From positions 193,435,415 through 193,499,414 of the forward strand of contig NC_059074.1 of NCBI RefSeq assembly GCF_020497125.1: DNA of 64,000 nt. The letters run 5' to 3'. The stretch comes from Mauremys mutica (taxonomy: Eukaryota > Chordata > Testudines > Geoemydidae). The position numbers were made by a program, and so were the translations under genes. Below, piece by piece: positions 1 through 9,350 of this stretch; within the stretch, counting starts at the first letter, position 1; every line of letters begins with the position of its first letter. The notes beneath the pieces are model-generated. The model was not told the origin of the DNA, did not search any database, and saw only the letters and a list, made by a program, of their open reading frames with translations.

Positions 1-393
1 GTGTATCTGTAACTCCCAAATGTGTGTTAATTAAATTAGTGTATTAATGGTTATGAAGCTCTTCCTCCACAAGCTGTAAATCACATTTATGGTATTAATT
101 CATGGGCAGTGATTAAAGCATCCTAAATAAGGATTTACAGGTTAATATTAGCAACTTGATTGGTGTCTCAGTCTGATATTATAGTGGTATACCGATAGCA
201 CTGAGTTCATTTTTAGCATCGTTCTTCATTAATAACCTATTTCTGAGCCTGTCAAGTCTTTGCAAGGAAACCTGAGAAAGCTGTTTGTCTTGAGAATATG
301 GAATTAAAGATGACATATTTTTGTTTCTTTTAGATTAGGTAGAGTGCTGTATTCTGTGCTTTGTACAGTACATTTTTATACCATTGTAATATC
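1..393. other. No recognised feature
   Basis: This is AT-rich single-copy-looking sequence up to the solo LTR. I see no open frame, repeat end or RNA motif I can support. Confidence 0.5.
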
Positions 394-994
394 TGTGACA
401 AAGTTCCTCCTCTACCTTGGTGGGTCCTGTGCTTATTGGCAGATTTGCTCACCTCAGTGATCTTCCCCACAGTCTGGATCAACTCCTCCTGTGTCTGATC
501 AGGAGTTGGGAGGTTTGGAGGGAACCCGGGCCCGCCCTCTACTCCGGGTTCCAGCCCTGGGCCCTGTGGATTACAGCTGTCTATAGTGCCTCCTGTAATA
601 GCTGCATGACAGCTACAACTCCCTGGGCTATTTCCCCATGGCCTCCTCCAAACACCTACTCCTTAGTCCTCCAGCAGCACACCCACACCCACTCTCACTC
701 TCAGCTCCTTGTGCCTCTTACTCCCAGCTCCTCACACACCCTTCCTCTCCTCTGGCTCCCCACTGCCTGACTGGAGTCAGCTCCTTTTTAAACCCAGGTG
801 CCCTGATTAGCCTGCCTTGATTGGCTGCAAGTGTTCTAATCAGCCTATCTGCCTTAATTGGTTCTAGCAGTTTCCTGATTACTCTAGTGCAGCCCCTGCT
901 CTGGTCACTCAGGGAACAGAAAACTACTCATCCAGCGACCAGTATATTTGCCCTCTACCAGACTCCTGTACCCCACTGGTTTGGGTCTGTCACA
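394..994. mobile_element. Solo LTR of a retrovirus-like element
   Basis: The 601-bp unit starts TGTGACA and ends TGTCACA, a perfect 7-bp terminal inverted repeat with the usual TG...CA ends. It is flanked by a 4-bp target duplication, TATC at 390-393 and TATC at 995-998. The interior is C-rich and contains several short open frames, none of which resembles a protein. No gag or pol lies next to it, so I read it as a solo LTR left by recombination between two LTRs. A 4-bp TSD and TGT...ACA ends fit an endogenous retrovirus better than Ty3/Gypsy (usually 5 bp), but the family is inferred. I recognise the sequence as resembling LTRs common in turtle genomes; this was not searched. Confidence 0.72.
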
Positions 995-2793
995 TATCAT
1001 AAAGCTGGGAATGATCTGCTTTTGCCTTGGTTTGGATTCATCATGGCCACAAAGTTTTTAGAAAATACAGGGAGCCGGTTTTGCTAAAAGAGCATTGCTA
1101 TTTGTTTGGTTGGTTTTGAATTTGATACTTTATGAATTTTCCATGTAAATAAAACACACTAGCATAGCTTTGTATAGACAATTTAGTGCTACATAGAAAA
1201 TACCATGTATATAGCATTATTACTTTATTTGCTGTTTGTAGGGCTTACCAAATTTGCACACACAAAAATTAATGGATAATGTCTTTTCAACTAAAAGAAA
1301 ATTTGTCAAAAAAAGAAAATCCCCCAGCATTTCTTCTTTCATTTGTTTTGTCCCTCAGTTAGGGTCAGAGGCATGTTATGTTAAGTACTGCACAAGTACC
1401 TAGTCACGGTGTCTGCCGGGTCTTACAATCTAAGAAATTGAGCAACATATTGACGGTGAAGGAAGAAAATGCAAATATATACCATTTATAAAAGTTTTAT
1501 TAACTCTATCTATAAATACTACCACAACTATACATAACTGTTCCTCAGCCTCTCCTTTCTCATGGGTGTCACCAAAGAAGTAGGTCTTGAGGTGGGATTT
1601 GAAGGAGGAGGGTGTAATGACCTTATAGACCAGTACAGAAAGGGTGTTTCATATGTAGCGGGCAGTGAGGAAGACAACATGGCTATGAGAGAAGCAGGCA
1701 AGTACGTCCATTGAAGTCAATACCACTGAAGATCCAAACTATATTCTGTACTTTTCCACATAAGCAATCAATTGCTGTAGTTGCCACATGTTACATGATC
1801 ATGAATGGGAGAGGAAATGGTCTTGTAGAGAATCTCCCTATTAAGATGTAAGGAAGTGTGGGAGCCTGTGGGCTATGTAACTCATTGGCTTCCTCTTCCA
1901 AATGGCTCATTAATATAAAGTAAAATATTACCAGAGAAAAGGTAAACACAATGTGGTTTTATTTAAACTTTTAGAGACTGTTATCACATAGTGCCTGGAG
2001 AATCTTGGTGAGGCAAGGGGGAGGAGCCATGTCCTACAGGAAATACAATTATTCATATATTATTATAAAGTAGAGGGTTTCACCACCTGACTCTATTCCA
2101 TGAAAATAAACAAACCCTGAAATATCAGAATGGTTGTTTGCTTTGAAAGCAGGCCACATTCACTCAATTAGGAGAACTTATCATGTTCCTTTTAGAGTAT
2201 TAGCTTGAGGAATGCTTTAATGTTATTTCTTCTATTTTCAGATTTCATGCTCCAAGATTATATGTGATTCTTACTAATGATCTTAAACTTTGTCAGGCTC
2301 TCCTTTCCTGTATCTAATTAAAGACAGCATCACGACAGCACTAGAGAGAAGCTTTATTTACACAAAACAAAAGAAAACAATTTTTTTAAAGGACAACATT
2401 AATCCTGGACATTATGGCAAATTACAAACACTGTTCTTTTAGCCAAGAGACAGACTTCTCATTCCGATGATAATATTGCACTAAGCTAAGCATCTCACTA
2501 GACCTTCTGTTGCAATAGGTAGAGGTGAGTTCTGACCCTGTACAAAGCTGCCTTTTCTTTACTTGTATATAGGCCTTTATCCAAAGCAGGTTGAGGTCAA
2601 TGGAAGCCTTTCCATAGGCTTCAATGGGCTTGAATTAGGTTCATAGGGAGGATATTCCCAAAATGCCAGCAAACCAGAGAATAACATGCCACATTCTTTT
2701 GTTCCAGTAGGGTTTCAGCTACAAGTGCCAGCTTAAAATCACTGGTGATATTGGTCAATATCCATTTTTTTTCTTTACTCAATAACAAACCAG
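995..2793. other. No gene; AT-rich, unassigned
   Basis: I see no coding frame or clear element ends here. The stretch around 1400-1700 (a TCTTACAATCTAAG-like motif followed by a G-rich block) could be a diverged SINE fragment, but I cannot place its ends. Confidence 0.4.
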
Positions 2794-3207
2794 TAGAGCT
2801 GGTCAAGAATTTTTAACAAAACCTCTTTTCATTAAAAAATGCAGATTTGTTGAAACCAAGACCCTTTCGGGAAAGGGTTGAAGATGTCTAATTTCCTGTT
2901 AAGTAATTTTTTTAAAAATTATCAATACTTCCTGTTTTGAGATTTTTTAAAATGAAAAGTTCTGCACTTGAAACAACTGTTAATTTAGAATTTTATTTTA
3001 TAACAACAAAAAATAATTTTAAAGGGTCAAAACTGAAACAATGTTTTGAAATTATCTAAATGAAATGTTTTGACAGACCTGAGATGAAATTTTCTTTGGC
3101 TTATTGGTTCATGAAAATATTTAAGATTTTGACTTTTGAAAAGGAAATATTTTTCAAAATCACCAGAATTTTCCAAAGGTGGGAAAACCTTTTCCCTCCC
3201 AGCTCTA
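2794..3207. repeat. MITE-like AT-rich element with 9-bp inverted ends
   Basis: The unit begins TAGAGCTGG (2794-2802) and ends CCAGCTCTA (3199-3207), perfect inverted complements. The interior is AT-rich with imperfect self-complementarity. If the outer TA on each side is the target duplication, the element would be Tc1/mariner-like with GAGCTGG ends. This is inference, and no longer TSD is convincing. A stretch with a similar right end (GACCAGCTCTA) lies at 57674-57684. Confidence 0.45.
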
Positions 3208-3569
3208 AAACACAGTGCCAATTTCGCCTTTGGATACCGGTGTGCACATCCCATGGATTTTGTGGGAGTCAGGTAGGCACATCCAATGGCAGAATTTAGC
3301 CCCATATATTTGTTTTCAATAAAGCTGCAACATTCTGCTAAGATGCCATTGTAAGATGAGAAGAAGGAAAAGCCATCAAGACCTAGGCCAACCAAGTCCC
3401 ACCTTCTGCAGGAAATTGATTGTGTAAAATACCCCAAGTTGCTCTCAGCTCATTATGTCTGCTCAGTTCTCAGAATATGTTGTTTTCCTGACTTTATTTG
3501 ATAATCAGTTTAACCCTATGGATGTGAGTGAGAATCACTATAGTTCAGTATCTAATTACATTTCTACAC
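3208..3569. other. No recognised feature
   Basis: This is flanking sequence left of the Harbinger element. Nothing supportable is visible. Confidence 0.45.
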
Positions 3570-3572
3570 TAA

Positions 3573-3588
3573 GGGTATGTCTACACTA
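3573..3588 (+). repeat. Left terminal inverted repeat of Harbinger element
   Basis: It reads GGGTATGTCTACACTA and pairs with 8197-8212 (GGCCTGGTCTACACTA on the minus strand). The inner ten bases, GTCTACACTA preceded by variable bases, match exactly. The same core appears at the ends of the MITEs at 39561 and 41963. Confidence 0.85.
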
Positions 3589-3912
3589 CCAGAGTAGTTC
3601 GATTCTACTTAAATCGAATTTGTGGAACCGATATTACAAAGTCGAACGTGTGTATCCACACTAAGGACAGTAATTCGACTTTGTGAGTCCACACTAACGG
3701 GGCAAGCGTCGACATTGGAAGCGGTGCACTGTGGGCAGCTATCCCACAGTTCCCGCAGTCCCCGCTGCCCATTGGAATTCTGGGTCGAGCCCCCAATGCC
3801 TGCTGGGGAAAAAAAATGTGTCGAGGGTGGTTTTGGGTAACTCCCGCCGGCGGGCAAACAGTTTGCACTCTTTTCTGGTGAGTGACAGCGCGGACGCCAC
3901 AGCACTGTGAGC

Positions 3913-5195
3913 ATGGAGCCCGCTGCGATCATCGCTGCACTTATGGCCGTTGTCAACTCCTCGCACCTTATTGTCCACGTTTTTCACAGTCAGATGCTGA
4001 GAAATCGGGCGAGGAGGCTACGGCAGCTCGGTGAGGACATGAAGACAGAAAGTGGCACAGACCTCTCACACAGCATGGTATCCCACGCCGTGGAGATCAT
4101 GGTGGCAATGGGTCATGTTCATGCTGTGGAACGGCGATTCTGGGCCCGGGAAACAAGCAGGACTGGTGGGACCGCATAGTGCTGCAGGTCTGGGATGAAT
4201 CACAGTGGCTGCGAAACTTTAGGATGCGTAAGGGAACTTTCCTTGAACTGTGTGAGTTGCTGTCCCCTGCCCTGAAGTGCAAGGACACCTGGATGCGAGC
4301 AGCCCTGACTGTGCAGAAGCGAGTGGCCATAGCCCTCTGGAAACTTGCAACACCAGATAGCTACCGGTCAGTAGTGAACCACTTTGGCATGGGCAAATCT
4401 ACCGTGGGGGTTGCTGTGATGCAAGTAGCCAACGCAATCGTTGAGCTACTGCTCTCAAAGGTAGTGACCCTGGGAAACGTTCAGGTCATCATAGATGGCT
4501 TCGCCGTGATGGGATTCCCAAACTGTGGTGGGGCTATAGATGAAACTCACATCCCTATCCTGGGACCGGACCACCAGGCCAGCCAGTATATTAACCGAAA
4601 GGGCTACTTTTCAATGGTGCTGCAAGCACTGGTGGACCATAGGGGACGTTTTACCAACATCAACGTCAGATGGCCGGGCAAGGTTCATGACGCGCGTGTT
4701 TTCAGGAACTCTGGTCTGTTTAGACGCCTGCAGGAAGGTAGTTTCTTCCTGGACCACAAAATAACTGTTGGGGATGTGGAGATGCCTATAGTGATCCTCG
4801 GGGACCCAGCCTACCCGCTAATGCCCTGGCTCATGAAGCCCTATACAGGCGCCCTGGACAGTGACAAAGAACTCTTCAACTACCAGCTGAGCAAGTGCAG
4901 AATGGTTGTGGAGTGTGCTTTCGGGCATCTCAAGGGGAGATGGAGAAGCTTACTGACTCGCTCAGATCTCAGCGAAACTAATATCCCCATTGTTATTGCA
5001 GCTTGCTGTGTGCTCCACAATCTCTGTGAGAGCAAGGAGGAGACCTTTATGGCGGGATGGGAGGTTGAGGCAAATTGCCTGGCTGCTGATTACGCCCAGC
5101 CAGACAGCCGTGCAATTAGAAGAGTCCAGCAGGAAGCGCTGTGCATACGGGAGGCTTTGAAAGCAAGGCTCCTCAGGGAGCAGGGTAACCTGTGA
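3913..5195 (+). CDS. PIF/Harbinger transposase (HARBI1-like), one frameshift
   Basis: This is a DDE nuclease that would cut and paste the element with its Myb-like partner. The N-terminal part opens at ATG 3913 (protein begins MEPAAIIAAL, basic RNRARR) and stops at 4177-4179. The catalytic part continues in another frame from about 4155 to 5195. That second frame is open upstream through DWWDRIVLQVW, so a 1-nt loss near 4155-4163 most simply explains the break. Counting from the GTG at 4179 (338 residues), the acidic triad is D121 (GGAIDETHIP), D209 (ILGDPAYPL) and E245 (VVECAFGHLKGRW). Exactly 35 residues separate the last two, the DD35E spacing of PIF/Harbinger. A helix-turn-helix-like segment (residues 41-83) precedes the catalytic core. 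The residue after D121 is E, where I expect G in relatives (D-G-T-H). The domain is otherwise uninterrupted. AATAAA follows at 5306. Confidence 0.9.
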
Positions 5196-5305
5196 CTATT
5201 AAGTTTGTTTACAGAGAAGCTGAACCTGCCCCCGTTTCTTTACCCAGTTAATGTTGACTATCCTCTGCAGTTACCCCCGTTCCCCCCTTCCAACACACGT
5301 TTAAA

Positions 5306-5311
5306 AATAAA
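5306..5311 (+). terminator. Poly(A) signal of transposase
   Basis: AATAAA lies 111 nt after the transposase stop, in the convergent intergenic region. Confidence 0.55.
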
Positions 5312-5530
5312 ATACTTTGGAACTTTGTTAATTAATACCATTTTCTTTATTACTGATTTAGCGGTAAAGGGTTGAAACTGGGATGCAGACTGTGGTGGGT
5401 AGGGTGTGTAGTGATGTAAAGACTGCTTCTAAACTCAAGGAATGACAGGCTCCTGCTTCTACAGCGGTCTGCAGTGGCGGACTGGTTGTTTCAACGGAGC
5501 CTGCTACCCCTCCTTTTCGGGACTCTGTGT

Positions 5531-5668
5531 GTGGGGGCTATGTGACTTTGTGGCGGGGGAGGACGGTTACAGATCCCCTGCTGCGTGGCTCTGTGATCCA
5601 GGATAAGGATCGCTGCATAAGATCTCTAACCGCCCTCCCCCGCCACAAAGTCACATAGCCCCCCCCAC
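5531..5668. repeat. Inverted repeat (potential hairpin) at gene convergence
   Basis: The stretch at about 5531-5575 (GGGGGCTATGTGACTTTGTG, then GCGGGGGAGG) is repeated inverted at about 5623-5668 (CCGCCACAAAGTCACATAGC). The arms are about 40 bp with few mismatches around a loop of about 50 bp. It lies between the two convergent 3' ends, so transcripts of either gene reaching it could fold. Any function is inference. Confidence 0.7.
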
Positions 5669-5864
5669 ACAGAACATGGAAACCACCTCCCAGACTGACC
5701 AGGGTGCCTAGTGACTGCACTGTGTGTGACCTGCTGCTGAACCTGCCCCCGTGTCTGTACCCTGGTAAAGGTGACTGTCCAATTACCAACCTCCTTCCTC
5801 CCCTTCAAACACAGTCTCCTCTAAAAGAACATGATGGAAACAGTAATTAACAGAAAAGTATTTT

Positions 5865-5870
5865 TTTATT
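5865..5870 (-). terminator. Poly(A) signal of Myb-like gene
   Basis: TTTATT on the plus strand is AATAAA on the minus strand, about 70 nt past the exon 2 stop at 5938. Confidence 0.5.
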
Positions 5871-5937
5871 ATCAACTACACAGTTAGGGGATGAAACTGG
5901 GACAGGGGCTTGGGTGAGGCGGGAAGGAAAGGACTTA

Positions 5938-6407
5938 TCAAAATTTTGGGTATGAGAGCCTTCTTGTACTTGTACACTCTGCAGGCGTGGAATGACAGTT
6001 TTCATGGCCCCTGCCGCCCCTCCTTCTTGGTACTTTGGGTGAGGGGGGTATGGAACTTTGTGGCGGGGGAGGGCGGTTAGAGATAGACTGCTGTGGGGCT
6101 CTGTCCTCCTGCCTCCGGTCCTGCAGAATATCCGCAAGGCGCCGGAGCATGTCCGTTTCCTCCCTCATTAGTCCAAGCAGCGTTTGAGTCGTCTGCTGGT
6201 CTTCCTGCCGCCACCTGTCCTCCCGTTCGCTGTGTGAGCGCTGGTGCTGAGAAATGTTCTCCCTCCACTGGGTCTGCTGGGCCGCCTCGGCTCGGGAGCA
6301 GCCCATAAATTCTTTGAACATCTCGTCCCGTGTCCTTTTCTTTCGCCGCCTAATCTGCGCCAGCCTCTGTGAGGAGGATGCCGGGGTAGGTCAGGAGACA
6401 GCCGCAG
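5938..6407 (-). CDS. Myb/SANT-like Harbinger protein, exon 2 (one in-frame TGA)
   Basis: This is the C-terminal half of the element's DNA-binding protein. After a predicted acceptor (pyrimidine tract, then CACACAG ending at 6408) the frame reads AAAVS, a TGA at 6391-6393, then PTPASSSQRLAQIRRRKKRT (a basic, nuclear-localisation-like run) and RDEMFKEFM. A long charged helical region follows, rich in Q, R and E (WRENISQHQRSHSEREDRW), predicted coiled coil. The tail is basic and proline-rich and stops at 5938. Exon 1 leaves one nucleotide and exon 2 supplies two, so this junction keeps frame. The next acceptor downstream (ending at 6367) would not. The TGA could come from a CGA by CpG decay, which is inference. 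In this family such C-terminal regions are thought to contact the transposase. Confidence 0.78.
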
Positions 6408-6902
6408 CTGTGTGATGGGAAAAAGGGAGTGAATTCTTTACAAAGATACATTTTTGCAAACAATGAACATAGTCTAGTCTGTCTCTGTGAACAAGACCAT
6501 GCACAGCACCTATCTCATGCGCATTCAGGACAAGGTCGACTTTTCGGCCGTCGCATTCAGTGCCTGGGGCCTTTCAGTGGAGATCAGACAAGCGGGGCAG
6601 GACAGCAGAATTCGTGTTGCAAGCAGACATGGTAAGCCGCAGACTTTTGGCTGCTTAGAACTTAATTTATAGCAGTGCCCTCCTTTCACGGTCAAAGCAA
6701 TGCTCCCAGCGTTGGCCAGTTCCTGCTGCCAGCCATTAGGAAAGCATGCACTCTGCCCCTCGCGGCTGTCCCCGGGAAAGATCCCTGTATGCTGCCCCAG
6801 TCCCACCTCCACCGCGTGGCTGTAAACCGCCGGTTACAGTTATGTAAAGGAACAGGCAAGCAGTCCCAATCCTAACATTCCCCTAATTCAAAGCAGGTCA
6901 CC

Positions 6903-7193
6903 ATGAGCGACATCACCCTGATGAGGATCACTGCCACTGATAAAGACCGCATGCTGCGTGAAAGCCAGCAAAAACCAGGGCCCTATGCCGTCATGCTCTG
7001 GGAGGCTATGAGCCCAGAGTACCAGAGGATAGCCTGGCGCGGAAGAGTGTGCTACCACGGAGGACCCAATAAGGCCGCTCTCCCCAGGAACCTCATGCGG
7101 AGGATTTTCGATTACCTCCAGGAGAGCTTCGTGGAGATCTCCGAAGAGGATTTCTGTTCTATCCACGTTCATATTGACCTTCTTTTCGCATAG
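6903..7193 (+). CDS. Third ORF of Harbinger element, antisense in Myb intron
   Basis: This is a 96-residue open frame of unknown function lying wholly inside the predicted intron of the Myb-like gene, on the opposite strand. It starts MSDITLMRITATDKDRMLRE and includes KPGPYAVMLWEAM, a WRGRVCYHGG turn and an acidic, hydrophobic end (IFDYLQESFVEISEEDF...DLLFA). The ATG context (GTCACCATGA) is close to Kozak. A plausible splice acceptor (CCCCTAATTCAAAGCAG) ends at 6896, and AATAAA follows the stop at 7216. An upstream piece at about 6487-6631 ends at a donor-like G|GTAAGC and may be a first exon, but joining it directly to 6897 does not keep frame. I have an impression of similar frames in other turtle Harbinger copies, which is unverified. 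No enzyme motif is visible. It could also be a captured host exon. Confidence 0.55.
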   Translation: MSDITLMRITATDKDRMLRESQQKPGPYAVMLWEAMSPEYQRIAWRGRVCYHGGPNKAALPRNLMRRIFDYLQESFVEISEEDFCSIHVHIDLLFA

Positions 7194-7215
7194 TTAATAT
7201 TCCTGTTCTGTTAGA

Positions 7216-7221
7216 AATAAA
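7216..7221 (+). terminator. Poly(A) signal after third ORF
   Basis: AATAAA lies 22 nt after the third ORF's stop codon. This position supports an independent plus-strand transcript. Confidence 0.4.
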
Positions 7222-7245
7222 TGTTTTCATGTTTAAAGCACTTAC

Positions 7246-7822
7246 CGACTGATCCTTCCCCTGATTCAGGGTCTGGGTTAAAAGCTGGGGAGGGTTGGTA
7301 GGGGATCTCCATGAGGGTGATGAAGAGATCCTGGCTGTCGGGGAAATCAGCGTTGTAAGTGCTTTCGACTGCCTCGTCCTCGTCATCTCCTTCCTCATCT
7401 TCCCCGTCCGCGAACATCTCCGAGGAACCATCCGTTGACACTATCCCATCCTCAGAGTCCACGGTCAGTGGTGGGGTAGTGGTGGCGGCCGCACCTAGAA
7501 TGGAATGCAGTGCCTCGTAGAAGCGGCATGTCTGGGGTTGGGATCCGGAGTGTCCGTTTGCCGCTTTGGTCTTCTGGTAGCCTTGTCTCAGCTCCTTGAT
7601 TTTCACGCGGCACTGCGTTGCGTCCCGGCTGTATCCTCTGTCTATCATGGCTTTGGAGATCTTCTCGTAGATCTTTGCATTCCGTTTTTTGGAGCGCAGC
7701 TCTGAAAGCACAGACTCATCGCCCCACACAGCGATCAGATCCAAGACTTCCCGATCAGTCCATGCTGGGGCCCTCTTTCTATTCTGAGATTGCATGGACA
7801 CCTCTGCTGGAGAGCTCTGCAT
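7246..7822 (-). CDS. Myb/SANT-like DNA-binding Harbinger protein, exon 1
   Basis: In PIF/Harbinger elements this protein binds the ends and helps nuclear import of the transposase. The frame is open from 7903, but I place the start at ATG 7822 (MQSSPAEVSM), just before the domain. Residues about 15-110 form the Myb/SANT-like trihelix fold: KRAPAWTDREVLDLIAVWGD with conserved tryptophans, then ATQCRVKIKELRQGYQKTKA and CRFYEALHSILG. An acidic stretch (FADGEDEEGDDEDEAVE) and a serine/proline-rich linker follow. The exon ends at 7246, where the minus strand reads TCG|GTAAGT, a near-consensus donor. The 838-bp intron runs to 6408. Reading through instead would add KCFKHENIYF and stop, so splicing is the better model. 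The exon itself has no stop or frameshift. Confidence 0.85.
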
Positions 7823-8037
7823 CGTTGCCGGTGCTGCCGATCTCGCCACGATGTCCAAACAGGAAATGAGATTCAAACTGGTCAGACAGGAAAAGGAATT
7901 CAAATTTTCCCGGGGCTTTTCCTGTGTGGCTGGTCAGAGCATCCAAGCTCGGACTGCTGTCCAGAGCGTCAACAGAGTGGTGCACTGTGGGATAGCTCCC
8001 GGAGCTATTAGCGTCAAATTCCATCCACACCTAGCCT

Positions 8038-8061
8038 AATTCGACATGGCCATGTCGAATT
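8038..8061. repeat. 24-bp perfect palindrome in Harbinger right subterminal region
   Basis: A perfect palindrome is centred on GGCC at 8048-8051, with half-site AATTCGACATGG. Related TTCGA words recur in both subterminal regions (3600-3680 and 8040-8190). Such repeats could be binding sites for the Myb-like protein or transposase, which is inference. Confidence 0.7.
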
Positions 8062-8196
8062 TAGTGCTACTCCCCTCGTCGGGGAGGGGTACAGAAATCG
8101 AACTAAAGAGACCTGTATGTCGAACTAAATAGCTTCGTTGTGTGGACGGGTGAAGGGTTAATTCGATTTAACGCTGCTAAATTCGACATAACCTCC

Positions 8197-8212
8197 TAGT
8201 GTAGACCAGGCC
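8197..8212 (-). repeat. Right terminal inverted repeat of Harbinger element
   Basis: On the minus strand it reads GGCCTGGTCTACACTA and pairs with 3573-3588. The TAA duplication follows at 8213-8215. Confidence 0.85.
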
Positions 8213-8215
8213 TAA

Positions 8216-8569
8216 GATACTATTACTGTCTTATTCTCTTGAATCCTAGTACAGTGTGTTGTACCAGCACCTCAGGTAGCTGAGAATTCCATTGATTCCC
8301 CTGTGGGGCAAAAAAGTCCCCTAATTTAATTAGCATAAACCTTGGGGGATTTTTGTTTTGTTTTGTTTCTTTCTCTTCTTTCATTAGAGGGGAGTCCTCA
8401 TGATCGCCTGTTGTGGCCTGCTTCAATAGCCCTTGGAATTCAGTGGAATGACTCCCATTGTCTCTAGTGGGCTTTGGATCAGGCTCTTGCTTCTTAGTTT
8501 GAATAAATCTTCACACACGTATTTGCATTTGACATACAGGTAGTTGTATATCCCAGTGAAAACCTCTTA
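8216..8569. other. No recognised feature
   Basis: This is right flank of the Harbinger insertion. Nothing supportable is visible. Confidence 0.45.
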
Positions 8570-9350
8570 CAGGAGTCTCTTCTCCAAACTCAGTAGGCTG
8601 AGACTAAAGAGCTTATCCCTGAAGCTAAGACACCCAGGACTATTTTATCAGTTTTATAGCTCTTCCTAAATCTCTATGCCCTTCAGAAGTAAGGTGCCCC
8701 AAAAGAATGCAGTACTGAATGAGGCTACTCCATGTAGACATGATTCAAATCCCAGCAAACTCATTGGGGGTCTTTGCATTGGCTTGTGTGGGCTTCGCAT
8801 CAGGCCTTGTGCCATTGCATCATGGTAATATTACCTTGTCTTCTTTGAGACCTTTGATGCAGCCCAGTTTCTCATTTGTTGTCGGTGCTTTGTCTGAAAT
8901 TTCCATCTTGGCGTTAATGTAAAATTGCTGAGTCCTTTTCATTATCAGTTCATTCTAGTTTTTAATCGATCTAAAATAAAAATTCACCATTTTACATTTG
9001 CACACATTAAAATCCAGCTGCCACTTCACAGGCTACTTCCCACTTTTTTTCTGAAAAAGGCATGCAGGTATTTACACTGTTTCTGTGGTTGGCATCTTCA
9101 GCAAATTTCAGACACAGCTCCACTCCTCCTAGGTCGTTAATAAAATTTTAAATGCAAAGATCCATCCCAACAGCATCCATCCTAACTTCCTTCCATTGGT
9201 ATTTACAATGCGAAACATAACTTCTTAAGAGACACTGGAACACTTGTGCTCCACTCCCACCTGGATATAGAGCTGGCTTTCCTTCACCATCCTGGCCTGT
9301 TATTTCAGATTCCCGGGGAAATCCAGCCCTTTTAGTAGCTGTCAGCCATC
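8570..9350 (-). mobile_element. Old CR1-like 5' region relic (tentative)
   Basis: Phrases such as CATTTTACATTTGCACACAT, CCAGCTGCCACTTC and GGCATCTTCAGCAAATTT, then GTCGTTAATAAAATTTTAAAT, run in the order I associate with antisense CR1 5' regions in sauropsid genomes. The copy is heavily diverged, with no open frame. The ends are approximate and the call rests on recognition only. The fragment at 37680 shows the same kind of sequence more clearly. Confidence 0.38.

Larger units (their letters stand above)
5219..6085. repeat. Imperfect ~510-bp tandem duplication between convergent genes
   Basis: Copy A (about 5219-5600) and copy B (about 5736-6110) share landmarks in the same order. GCTGAACCTGCCCCCGT occurs at 5219 and 5736, a GAAACTGGGA-containing block follows, CCCCTCCTT is in both, and ACTTTGTGGCGGGGGAGG is at 5545 with a near copy at 6055. 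The offset is 510-517 bp. Copy B contains the real 3' end of the Myb-like exon 2 (stop at 5938) and its 3' UTR. Copy A is a diverged duplicate placed behind the transposase stop. So part of the Myb-gene tail was duplicated next to the transposase 3' end. Confidence 0.7.
3570..8215. mobile_element. Complete PIF/Harbinger DNA transposon
   Basis: The 4640-bp element (3573-8212) is bounded by TAA at 3570-3572 and TAA at 8213-8215, the 3-bp TSD expected of PIF/Harbinger. Its ends are imperfect inverted repeats: GGGTATGTCTACACTA at left and, read on the minus strand, GGCCTGGTCTACACTA at right. Inside are the two genes that define the superfamily, a DD35E transposase (plus strand) and a Myb/SANT-like DNA-binding protein (minus strand, two exons). 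A third plus-strand ORF lies inside the Myb intron. The genes converge, each with an AATAAA after its stop. Subterminal regions repeat TCGAATT-like words and GTGCACTGTGGG (near 3724 and 7980). The element is more GC- and CpG-rich than its flanks. Only two coding lesions are obvious (a frameshift and a TGA), so the copy is fairly young but probably not autonomous. Confidence 0.9.

Noticed and set aside
417..1087. Three overlapping plus-strand frames, 60-117 residues
   Set aside because: They lie in or run out of the solo LTR; composition is low-complexity and no domain is visible.
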